DNA from: Pseudoruegeria sp. SK021
GTDB lineage: Bacteria > Pseudomonadota > Alphaproteobacteria > Rhodobacterales > Rhodobacteraceae
Direction of reading: 5' to 3'
Length of the DNA: 64,000 bases
NCBI RefSeq assembly: GCF_002119405.1
Contig: NZ_MTBG01000017.1
Coordinates: 1-64,000, forward strand
Shown: positions 8,791 through 15,925 of the stretch, piece after piece
Position numbering within the stretch: the stretch's first letter is position 1
Layout of the letters: every line of letters begins with the position of its first letter
The notes under the pieces: generated by a model
The model's input: only the letters and a program-made list of their open reading frames with translations
Told to the model about the DNA's origin: nothing
The model's database searches: none
Translations under genes and position numbers: made by a program

Positions 8791-8910
8791 GCCCCACCCG
8801 GCCGCTGGATTGCAGAACGCTGGTTCGAAAAGGTAGTGGCTGGTCATGGCGAGGAAACGAGCATTTACATCCCGCTGCTTGCCACGGCGCACACGATCCA
8901 CCGCCGTATT

Positions 8911-8953
8911 CGCGTCCATTGTCCTCGGACCATTGGCGGACAATTCCCGCTGT
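8911..8953. repeat. Micro-hairpin insertion copy F (family 2), in istA
   Basis: ATTGTCC (8918-8924) pairs with GGACAAT (8938-8944), and an inner GTCC/GGAC stem is alternative. Starting at CCATTGT it aligns with copy E over about 30 bases, with paired changes (T-A to C-G) in the inner stem. It falls after GIYD of istA, replaces the usual NM-TAVDR junction and shifts the frame. Limits are approximate. Confidence 0.6.
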
Positions 8954-9119
8954 CATAGATGCCGCGGTTCGGAATACCCCCGAAGACACGAAAGGCATGC
9001 CAGTGCGCGTCGAGCAGCATTTCATGCGTCTGCAGCAGATAAGCCCGCACCAGATAGGCTCGGCTATGCGATAGCTTGATATGAGCAACCTGAAACTTGG
9101 TGCGCTCACCGCCCACGTC

Positions 9120-9148
9120 GTGCCGAAGGCGCGCAGACCGTGCGCGAC
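9120..9148 (+). repeat. Micro-hairpin insertion copy H (family 1 variant), in istA
   Basis: Read on the plus strand: GTGCC, loop GAA, GGCGC (one G-T pair); then GCGCA, loop GACCG, TGCGC; ending GAC. It is 29 bases long because the second loop is five bases. It lies in istA between DWSEDW and GGERTKFQ, in frame, with a net gain of about nine codons. Confidence 0.6.
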
Positions 9149-9622
9149 CCCAGTCTTCGCTCCAGTCGAACTGGAATGCCTCGCCGAGTTGAAAGACCAG
9201 AGGCACAAATGTTCCGCGCCCCGTCGTCTGCTCTGCACGCTGCCGATCCGCACGCCATGCCCGCACAAAGGCTGCGACCCGTTCGTAAGATCCGTCAAAC
9301 CCAAGGGCCACCAGATCGGCATGCATCTGTTTCGCCGTGCGCCGGTCCTTGCGTGATTTCCGCGCCTCCGTCACGAACCAGCCGGACAATTTGTCCGCAA
9401 ATGGATCCAGCTTGCTTGGGCGCACCGGTACTTGGAAGTTGAGTTCCGTAATCTCCGCCCGAAGATATTTCTTAATGGTGTTGCGAGACAGGCCAGTTCG
9501 CCGTGCAATCTCGCGGATAGGCATATGGTCCCGAAGAGCCCACCGTCGAATAACGCTCAAAAATCCCATGTCGATCACTCCAATAACCCCCGACAAATCC
9601 CGTCAGGGGCAAGGTCTCACCA

Positions 9623-9683
9623 TGGGTCAGTTCTCAGTGACAATTTCTGCGGCTGCTGGGTCAGTTCTCAGTGACAATCAACA
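9623..9683 (-). repeat. IS21 right terminal repeats
   Basis: The sequence TGGGTCAGTTCTCAGTGACA occurs twice, at 9623-9642 and 9657-9676, 34 bases apart. The second lies within the outer inverted repeat (9656-9683), which matches the left end perfectly over 28 bases. These are the expected multiple transposase sites. Confidence 0.85.
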
Positions 9684-9684
9684 T

Positions 9685-9753
9685 GATGTCCGCTCCTTGC
9701 GAGTAAAGCCGCGAAATCTTCGCTTCATCCCAAGTTTGACCACCGCGTGCCAT
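9685..9753 (-). pseudogene. N-terminal gene fragment cut by the IS21 element
   Basis: An ATG at 9753 has GGAGG about seven bases upstream and opens 23 codons, reading MARGGQTWDEAKISRL and onward, until the right end of the insertion sequence. It looks like a genuine gene start of unknown function. It does not look like the N terminus of the family to which the fragment at 6687-6890 belongs, so the element may bridge a deletion. The region from here to glmS (9754-9877) is AT-rich and may hold this fragment's promoter. Confidence 0.5.
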
Positions 9754-9877
9754 GCGTGCCTCCGACGGTGAGGCTAGCACGGCTTCTAATCTGTCCGAAC
9801 TTTTTTTGTATTCAAACATAATTTTTGTGTCCAGACTTTATTTTTGAGGGACAACAGCACCGTTCTGCAACAGTGCT

Positions 9878-11695
9878 TCATTCTACAGTTACGGATTTGG
9901 CGAGGTTTCGTGGTTGATCGACATCTGTGCCTTTGGCAACGGCGGTGTGAAAGGCCAGCATTTGCATCGGGATCGCATAGACAATCGGAGCAAATACGGA
10001 ATCCACTGTGGGCATTCGGATCGTTTTCCAGACCCCGTCGCTTGCTTCATGGAGCCCGGCCTGATCAGAGATCAGCAACACCTTCCCGGACCGGGCCATG
10101 ACCTCTTGCATGTTCGATATGGTCTTGCCGAACAGGCGGTCGTGCGGCGATAGGACGACCACAGGAACTGTCGGGTCGATCAGTGCGATTGGACCATGCT
10201 TAAGCTCTCCGCTGGCATACCCTTCGGCGTGGATATAGCTGATCTCTTTGAGCTTGAGGGCGCCTTCCATAGCGATGGGGAACAGGGCCCCACGTCCGAG
10301 GAACAGCACGTCCCGGGCTTCGGCCAATTCAAGACTGAGCGTCGCGATCTCGGCGCTCACGGACAGGGCCTGATTGACCAAGCCGGGCAGGGCGCGCAGC
10401 GCGTCAAGATGCACGCGAATAGCTTCCTCTGACAGGGTGCCGCGCTGCTGGGCGGCTTTCAGCGCCAAAAGTGCCAACACCATGAGCTGGCAGGTGAAAG
10501 CCTTGGTTGACGCGACCCCGATCTCGATCCCGGCATGGGTCGGCAGCACGATGTCACTTTCCCGCGCGATGGTGCTTTCTGTGACATTCACCACCGACGC
10601 CACCTGCACATTTTGGGATGCAGCGTATCGCAATGCGGCCAGTGTGTCGGCTGTTTCCCCCGATTGACTGACAAATAGCGCCAGTGAGTCTGTGGGCAGT
10701 GGCGGTTCCCGGTAGCGGAATTCCGAGGCGACATCGACATCGACGGGCAGCCGGGCCAGTTGTTCGAACCAGTATTTCGCGGTCAGGCAGGCATAGGAGG
10801 CGGTGCCACAGGCAACCATGGTGACGCGCGACAGGGTGGAGAAATCCAAGCCGCCGCCGGGAAGCACAATTTCGCCGTCTTTGAGATAAGCGTTCAAGGT
10901 TTCCCCGATGACCGTCGGTTGCTCGCCCATCTCCTTGGCCATGAAATATTTGTGGCCGCCCTTGTCGGTGGCTGCGGTGTCCAGTTGAAGCACGCGCACA
11001 GCCCGATTGGCCGCTTGTCCGTTCTGGTCGGTGATCTTGACCCCGGCCCGCGTCAAGACAGCGAAATCGCCTTCTTCCAGATAGGTGATCTGGTCTGTCA
11101 TCGGCGCCAGCGCAAAGGCATCCGACCCAACATACATCTCGCCGTCGCCATGGCCGATGGCTAAGGGGGATCCCTGACGCGCGGCGATCAGAAGATTGTC
11201 CTCGCCCTCGAAGAGGAAACACAAGGCGAAGGCCCCCTCTAACCGATCGACCGTGCGGGCCGCGGCCTCAACCGGACCAAGCCCCTGCGCCATATGGTGC
11301 TGGGCCAGCAATGCGATAGTTTCCGTATCGGTTTCGGTGTGGCTGGTCAGGCCAAAGGTACGCAGTTCTGCCCGCAGATCGCGGAAATTTTCGATGATGC
11401 CATTGTGAACCACGGCCACCGGCCCGGCCTTGTGCGGATGGGCGTTGGTCACGTTGGGTGCGCCATGCGTCGCCCAGCGGGTATGTCCGATGCCCGATTT
11501 TCCGGCCAATGGATCGTGAACCAGCAGATCGGACAGTTCCACCAACTTGCCGACCGCGCGACGCCGTTCAAGTACGCCGTCGCGCACCGTTGCGATCCCG
11601 GCGCTGTCATAGCCGCGATATTCGAGACGTCTCAGGGCCTCGACCAAAATCGGCGCGACCTCATTCTGTCCTAGGACTCCAACAATTCCACACAT
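9878..11695 (-). CDS. glmS: Glutamine-fructose-6-phosphate aminotransferase
   Basis: A 605-residue glucosamine-6-phosphate synthase making GlcN-6-P from fructose-6-P and glutamine, the first step to UDP-GlcNAc for peptidoglycan and LPS. The N-terminal glutaminase domain begins MCGIVGVLG, so Cys2 becomes the N-terminal nucleophile after Met removal. This fixes the start at 11695 rather than at a longer frame from 11824 that would bury the cysteine. Two SIS sugar-isomerase domains follow (SQSGETADTLAALR; LGRGALFPIAMEGALKLKEISY). The C terminus DQPRNLAKSVTVE is the canonical ending. It lies four bases after glmU on the same strand, so the two are an operon. Confidence 0.96.
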   Translation of the reverse strand: MCGIVGVLGQNEVAPILVEALRRLEYRGYDSAGIATVRDGVLERRRAVGKLVELSDLLVHDPLAGKSGIGHTRWATHGAPNVTNAHPHKAGPVAVVHNGIIENFRDLRAELRTFGLTSHTETDTETIALLAQHHMAQGLGPVEAAARTVDRLEGAFALCFLFEGEDNLLIAARQGSPLAIGHGDGEMYVGSDAFALAPMTDQITYLEEGDFAVLTRAGVKITDQNGQAANRAVRVLQLDTAATDKGGHKYFMAKEMGEQPTVIGETLNAYLKDGEIVLPGGGLDFSTLSRVTMVACGTASYACLTAKYWFEQLARLPVDVDVASEFRYREPPLPTDSLALFVSQSGETADTLAALRYAASQNVQVASVVNVTESTIARESDIVLPTHAGIEIGVASTKAFTCQLMVLALLALKAAQQRGTLSEEAIRVHLDALRALPGLVNQALSVSAEIATLSLELAEARDVLFLGRGALFPIAMEGALKLKEISYIHAEGYASGELKHGPIALIDPTVPVVVLSPHDRLFGKTISNMQEVMARSGKVLLISDQAGLHEASDGVWKTIRMPTVDSVFAPIVYAIPMQMLAFHTAVAKGTDVDQPRNLAKSVTVE

Positions 11696-11699
11696 CTGG

Positions 11700-13061
11700 T
11701 TAATTTCCCTTTTGGGCGGATTTAAGCGCGCGCAACCGGTCACGCAGGCGGATGGCAAGGCCGGGCTTGATGGCTTGTTTGGCGCGGGCCACAGCCAAGG
11801 CACCGTTTGGAACATCAGTGACAATGACCGAGCCGGCGGCAGTCAGCGCGTCGTCTCCGACCGACACGGGTGCGACCAGCAGCGTGTTGGAGCCGACAAA
11901 GGCCCGCGCCCCAATGGTCGTTCGATGTTTCATAACCCCGTCATAATTGCAGGTGATCGTCCCGGCGCCAATATTGCTGCCCGGCCCCACGGTGGCATCG
12001 CCTATGTACGTCAAATGGTTGGCTTTTGCGCCTTGGCCGATCTGCGCATTTTTGACCTCGACGAAGTTGCCGATATGGCTTTGTTCTGCCAGTTCTGCGC
12101 CGGGCCGCAATCGGGCATACGGTCCGACACTGGCCCCACGACCAACCCGTGCCCCTTCCAGATGGCTGAAGGCGCGGATGCGAACCTGACCATCAATCCA
12201 GACCCCGGGGCCGAAAATGACGTTCGGTTCGATTACAGTGTCGCGCCCGATGACGGTGTCTGCCGCAAAGAACACGGTTTCCGGGGCGATCAGGGTGACC
12301 CCTGCCGCCATCATCTCTGACCGGCGGCGAGTTTGGAATACCGCCTCCGCCCGGGCCAGTTCTGCGCGGGTGTTGATGCCGAGGGTTTCGGCTTCGTCGC
12401 AGGTGACGGCGGCGCAATGCAACCCGCGCGCATTGGCCAGACCGACAATGTCGGTGAGGTAGAATTCGCCGGCAGCATTGTCGTCTGAGACCTGTGAAAT
12501 CAGGTCGAACAGCAGCGATGCCGGGGCCATGACCACGCCAGAATTGCACAGCGTGGTTCGGCGTTCGTCTTCGGTAGCGTCCTTGAATTCGACGATCCGG
12601 TCCAGACGGCCATCCACGACGATCAATCGCCCATAGCGGCCCGGGTCTGCGGCGATGAAGCCGAGGTTGACCAGATCGGCCCCGGCTGCCCGCGCATCTG
12701 CCATCGCGCACAGGGTGTCTGGTGAAATGAAGGGGGTGTCGCCATAGAGCACAATTGCATCACCCTCGAACCCGGCAAGGGCGTCTTTGGCTTGTGCGAC
12801 CGCATGGGCCGTGCCGCGTTGCTCGGCCTGATGCACGATCTCGGCACCGGGGCAGTGGGCTTGGGCCGCAGCCGCCACTTCTGCAGCGCCATGACCGGTG
12901 ACGACCACCACGACTTCGGGGGACAACGCCTTGCCGCTCTCCAACGCATGGGCCAGCAAGGGCAACCCGCCAACCGGATGTAGGACCTTGGGCAGGTCCG
13001 ATGCCATGCGCGACCCCATCCCGGCGGCCAGAACTATCAAAGAGGTACGGCGTTCGGTCAT
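11700..13061 (-). CDS. glmU: Bifunctional GlmU uridylyltransferase/acetyltransferase
   Basis: A 453-residue enzyme with two activities: GlcN-1-P acetylation and UMP transfer to give UDP-GlcNAc. The N-terminal pyrophosphorylase domain shows LAAGMGSRMASDLPKVLHP (residues 11-29). The C-terminal left-handed beta helix has hexapeptide repeats (VIGRDTVIEPNVIFGPG), NYDGVMKHRTTIGARAFVGS with the acetyl-CoA and catalytic residues, and a C-terminal extension. Length is standard. It precedes glmS by four bases. The start ATG at 13061 gives MTERRTSLIVLAAG. Confidence 0.96.
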   Translation of the reverse strand: MTERRTSLIVLAAGMGSRMASDLPKVLHPVGGLPLLAHALESGKALSPEVVVVVTGHGAAEVAAAAQAHCPGAEIVHQAEQRGTAHAVAQAKDALAGFEGDAIVLYGDTPFISPDTLCAMADARAAGADLVNLGFIAADPGRYGRLIVVDGRLDRIVEFKDATEDERRTTLCNSGVVMAPASLLFDLISQVSDDNAAGEFYLTDIVGLANARGLHCAAVTCDEAETLGINTRAELARAEAVFQTRRRSEMMAAGVTLIAPETVFFAADTVIGRDTVIEPNVIFGPGVWIDGQVRIRAFSHLEGARVGRGASVGPYARLRPGAELAEQSHIGNFVEVKNAQIGQGAKANHLTYIGDATVGPGSNIGAGTITCNYDGVMKHRTTIGARAFVGSNTLLVAPVSVGDDALTAAGSVIVTDVPNGALAVARAKQAIKPGLAIRLRDRLRALKSAQKGN

Positions 13062-13132
13062 ATCGGGGCCCTGTGCATTTCGTTTCCGTCGCTTCTATCC
13101 AGAAAGGCCCGTTTCGCAAAGGCCCCGTGCTT

Positions 13133-14128
13133 TCACGTCTGCTTACCATTCGTTTCAGTGACGGGCGTTTCGTGCTCGGGCTGGGGCAGTTCGGGCGTAA
13201 CGGGCGGCGCTATCTCGGGTGTGGTCTCAAGAGGGGCGACGGAGCGAAGCACGCCAACGCCGGTAGACTGGGACAGTTCCGCGTTCAACGTTGCCCCCAG
13301 CAGCACGATGAAAATCGTAATGTAAAGAAACATCAAAAGAGCGACGACCGCACCAATCGACCCATATACCTCGTTATATGCCCCAAAGTTGGTCAGGTAA
13401 TAAGAGAACCCCCAAGACGCGCCGCCCCAGACCAGAACGGCTAGGATCGATCCGGGCGTGATCCAAGGCATTCTTTTGTCGGGAATATTTGGTGAGAACC
13501 GGTAGACAACCCAGATGCCAGAGAAAACGACCAACAGGGCTACGGCCCAACGAGCAAACCCGATAATGATCGATGTGAAGTCGCCGAGGGGCAGGAAAGC
13601 AAGGATAATCGGCAGAACGACCAATGAGAGAATTGCCACCAATCCCACAATTAACATGGCGAACGTGATGGCAAGCGCGGTCACAGCCGCACGAATCCCG
13701 CCCCGCATGGGTGCGTCATAGACCGCGTTGACTGCCTTGATCAAAGCGTCCGTCCCGCGCCGGGCCGACCAGAGGGCGGCGATGGTTGAGATCGCCGTTG
13801 CCCAGCCGAGGGTACTGGTATTGGTCGAAGCAAGCTGCCGGACTTGGGTCGCGATAATGTCGAAGGCATCCGCCGGAACAAAATCTTTCAGCAGTGCAAG
13901 TTGGTCGTCCACAACAGTCGGGTCCACAAAGAACCCCAGCAACGCGACGAACGCCGCAAGGCCGGGAAACATGGAGAGCATCGTGAAAAAGGCGCCTCCT
14001 GCCGCGACCAATGGCACATTGGCGCTGGTGATCCGGCGATTCATACCTTTCACAAATTCCCAGATAGACTTTAGTTTTATCAATATGTTGCCTCGGATAC
14101 TACGGATCGCCACGATTCGCTGAACCAT
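13133..14128 (-). CDS. YihY/BrkB family inner-membrane protein
   Basis: A roughly 331-residue polytopic membrane protein of the YihY (formerly called ribonuclease BN, BrkB) family; the molecular function is unproven. The family signatures are VAAGGAFFTMLSMFPGLAA near the N terminus, ALWSARRGTDALIKAVN in the middle and GSILAVLVWGGASWGFSYYL with YNEVYGSIGAVVALLMFLYI near the C terminus, giving about six membrane helices. The last 40 residues are a Pro/Glu-rich tail. The start is uncertain: ATG at 14128 is used, GTG at 14146 is also in frame, and neither has a clear ribosome site. It stands alone between glmU and the PAS gene. Confidence 0.85.
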   Translation of the reverse strand: MVQRIVAIRSIRGNILIKLKSIWEFVKGMNRRITSANVPLVAAGGAFFTMLSMFPGLAAFVALLGFFVDPTVVDDQLALLKDFVPADAFDIIATQVRQLASTNTSTLGWATAISTIAALWSARRGTDALIKAVNAVYDAPMRGGIRAAVTALAITFAMLIVGLVAILSLVVLPIILAFLPLGDFTSIIIGFARWAVALLVVFSGIWVVYRFSPNIPDKRMPWITPGSILAVLVWGGASWGFSYYLTNFGAYNEVYGSIGAVVALLMFLYITIFIVLLGATLNAELSQSTGVGVLRSVAPLETTPEIAPPVTPELPQPEHETPVTETNGKQT

Positions 14129-14243
14129 AACGTCAAGTGGCGCCACTGGGAAATACGAGGCAACGGATTGGGGCCATCGTGTCGCGATCTGTTCCAGATT
14201 TTAATGGACTGGGTGCGCGGTGTTTGGTGCGATTGCCTGCCGG

Positions 14244-15821
14244 TCAGGCAATCGCACGTTGGCTGGGGAGGGCTTGATCCCTGTTCTGGTCAAGGCGATC
14301 GAAGGATACAAGCGTCCCGCCCGCCGTCAAAGCCCGGACCCGGCACAACAGAACCGTCCCATCCTGCATCACGACTTTTCCTGCCCAAGGCGACCGTCCG
14401 GTGCTGTTCAGAACCGAATTTGCGATGTCGTCCCACGCCTCATCGGCACGGCAGCGGGATTGCCACAGATCAAGAGCCTGCCCGAAACTGGCCGATGCCA
14501 GCGATGTTTCCGGATCGGAGGTCCACAGGGAGGTGTAGGATTGGTTGCACAGGCTGAGCGCGCCGTCCCGACTAAACGCCGCGACTGCGGTGTCGATATT
14601 GTCGAGCACGGATTGGCTGATTTCGATTTCCGACCGAAAGCTTCGCGTCATCGAGACTTCGAGGGAAATATCTTCAAAGACATAGGCGACGGCTCCGTCG
14701 GGATGGGGCCGCCCGGTGACGCGATAGGTCTCTCCGGATGACAAATGCCACACCTCCTCATAGGTGCCATTTTCGGCCCCGGCTTCAAGCTGGGCGATAT
14801 GCAGCCGCCAGCTTTTATAATCCTTTGGTTCGGGAATGCGTTGCCGATCGCGGAGGGCATCCAAGAAGCTATGCAGGCTGGGGCGACCGCTGAGTTGCTC
14901 TGCCGGGAGGCCAGTCAGGTCGATCAACGCGGGGTTAAACAAGGCCAACTGGCGATTTCGGTCGAAAATGGCCAAGCCGATCGTCAGATGGGCAAAGGTC
15001 TTGGTTAGGGTCTGCACGAATTCGTTCAGCGCTGATTCTGCGCGGACGACCCTGTCAGCTGGACTTGCAAAGCACAGGTTTTCGGCGTCGCCATGCAAAA
15101 CGACCACATCAAACCACAACTTGTCCGATTTCGACGCGGCGGGGATTGGGACACGGCGCGTCAGATCCGATGTGGCTTGGGCAAAGTGCGCCTCCGCGAA
15201 AATGTCAGGGGGTGGCCAAGCGAACAATGCGGCCTCGCCCGCCACGCTGCGGATCAGATCCAAGTAAGCGCTGTTGGCCCAGACGATGGTGCCATCCTGT
15301 CGCTGCTTCCATGTCAGGACAGGTGATTTTTCGGCAATGGCGCGCAGGGTTGTCAATTCGGCTCGCATCGCGGCTAGGCTGAAATGCGCTATCAAATCTG
15401 ATCGTCGATGTTCGACCGGATCGATCAGCACAATGCGCAATAATCCGTCCACCCGTCGCGCCTGCAGCCTCAGGCTGTCGGGATCATCGGCGTCTTCGTA
15501 AATCTCGGCATGTTCGCCGCTGTCCAGATTATGAAATTTCGCCTCTAGGCCTTCAAATCGTTGCGAATAAGCCGCGACAAACCGGGTCCAGTCGTCGGCT
15601 GAAGCGGGTTCCGCAGGAATCTGCGCCCGCGCGTTCAGGGTGGCATCAACAAGCGTGCGATTGTCGAACAGAAAGACGATTTCGTCTTCCGGCTTGGTGT
15701 CGCCTGTGTCCAATGTGGATAAATGTTTGCGCCGCCACCTGTGATAGAGGCCAAAGACTGCCAAGGTTGCAGACACAGACGCGATCAGTCCGCTGGCAAT
15801 ATGAGTGTGAAAGTCAAACAT
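14244..15821 (-). CDS. PAS-domain sensor protein lacking a kinase domain (DivL-like?)
   Basis: About 525 residues with one N-terminal membrane segment (IASGLIASVSATLAVFGLYH) and at least two or three PAS-like modules: around residues 140-230 (VLTWKQRQDGTIVWANSAYL), 270-370 (IFDRNRQLALFNPALIDLTG) and 390-500 (AAFSRDGALSLCNQSYTSLW). It ends without the HATPase domain expected of a histidine kinase, so it cannot phosphorylate alone. It resembles, from memory, rhodobacterial PAS proteins sometimes compared with the cell-cycle protein DivL, but this is uncertain. A TTAA-N7-TTAA site lies about 70 bases upstream. ATG 15821 is used; TTG 15860 is also possible. It is downstream of regB on the same strand. 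Confidence 0.75.
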   Translation of the reverse strand: MFDFHTHIASGLIASVSATLAVFGLYHRWRRKHLSTLDTGDTKPEDEIVFLFDNRTLVDATLNARAQIPAEPASADDWTRFVAAYSQRFEGLEAKFHNLDSGEHAEIYEDADDPDSLRLQARRVDGLLRIVLIDPVEHRRSDLIAHFSLAAMRAELTTLRAIAEKSPVLTWKQRQDGTIVWANSAYLDLIRSVAGEAALFAWPPPDIFAEAHFAQATSDLTRRVPIPAASKSDKLWFDVVVLHGDAENLCFASPADRVVRAESALNEFVQTLTKTFAHLTIGLAIFDRNRQLALFNPALIDLTGLPAEQLSGRPSLHSFLDALRDRQRIPEPKDYKSWRLHIAQLEAGAENGTYEEVWHLSSGETYRVTGRPHPDGAVAYVFEDISLEVSMTRSFRSEIEISQSVLDNIDTAVAAFSRDGALSLCNQSYTSLWTSDPETSLASASFGQALDLWQSRCRADEAWDDIANSVLNSTGRSPWAGKVVMQDGTVLLCRVRALTAGGTLVSFDRLDQNRDQALPSQRAIA

Positions 15822-15888
15822 GCTAACCACACGGCAAGTCCCGGCCCCCCGGCACGGCAAGCCCCTTAACTATCTTTAATGAGGACCG

Positions 15889-15903
15889 TTAAGGATAAGT
15901 TAA
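15889..15903. promoter_or_regulatory. Candidate CtrA-type binding site
   Basis: TTAA (15889-15892), seven bases, TTAA (15900-15903) exactly matches the alphaproteobacterial CtrA consensus TTAA-N7-TTAA. A looser TTAA-N6-TTAA stands at 15867-15880 nearby. The site lies in the 104-base gap upstream of the PAS gene and downstream of regB. It is AT-rich by chance to some degree, so only a candidate. Confidence 0.4.
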
Positions 15904-15925
15904 ACCTAAAATCAGGAAAGGTCAG

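Larger units (their letters stand above)
7797..9569 (-). pseudogene. istA: istA, IS21 transposase (broken)
   Basis: Remnant of the DDE transposase. It begins MGFLSVIRRWALRDHM at 9569 with the helix-turn-helix REIARRTGLSRNTIKKYLRA. It retains GEAFQFDWSEDW (first catalytic Asp region), HIKLSHSRAYLVRAYLLQ and, in another frame, DVNARFLAMTSHYLFEP and GQVEKNVRDAR. The C terminus is GGKRHAS. Its 1,773 bases exceed the normal length of about 1,550 by roughly seven insertions of about 30 bases. Frame is lost at the insertion at 8918-8944, at a one-base deletion near 8570 and near 7830. Not functional as read. Confidence 0.88.
6892..9683 (-). mobile_element. IS21-family insertion sequence (degenerate)
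   Basis: A 2,792-bp element bounded by 28-bp perfect inverted repeats that begin TGTTGATTGTCACTGAGAAC and end in CA, as in the IS21 family. It carries istA and istB in the usual order on the minus strand, overlapping at ATGCGTCATGA. The ends carry internal copies of the terminal repeat, a hallmark of IS21 elements. Both genes are inactivated by frameshifts and by nine hairpin-bearing insertions. No target-site duplication is visible: the flanks are GCGTAC on the left and TGATGT on the right. It is therefore an old element, or one whose flanks have recombined. Confidence 0.9.

Noticed and set aside
6883-9692. Target-site duplication of the IS21 element
   Set aside because: Flanking bases on the two sides do not repeat at any length from 4 to 8.
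9754-9877. Terminator or riboswitch downstream of glmS
   Set aside because: The region is AT-rich but has no convincing stem; a glmS ribozyme is not expected in this group and none is seen.
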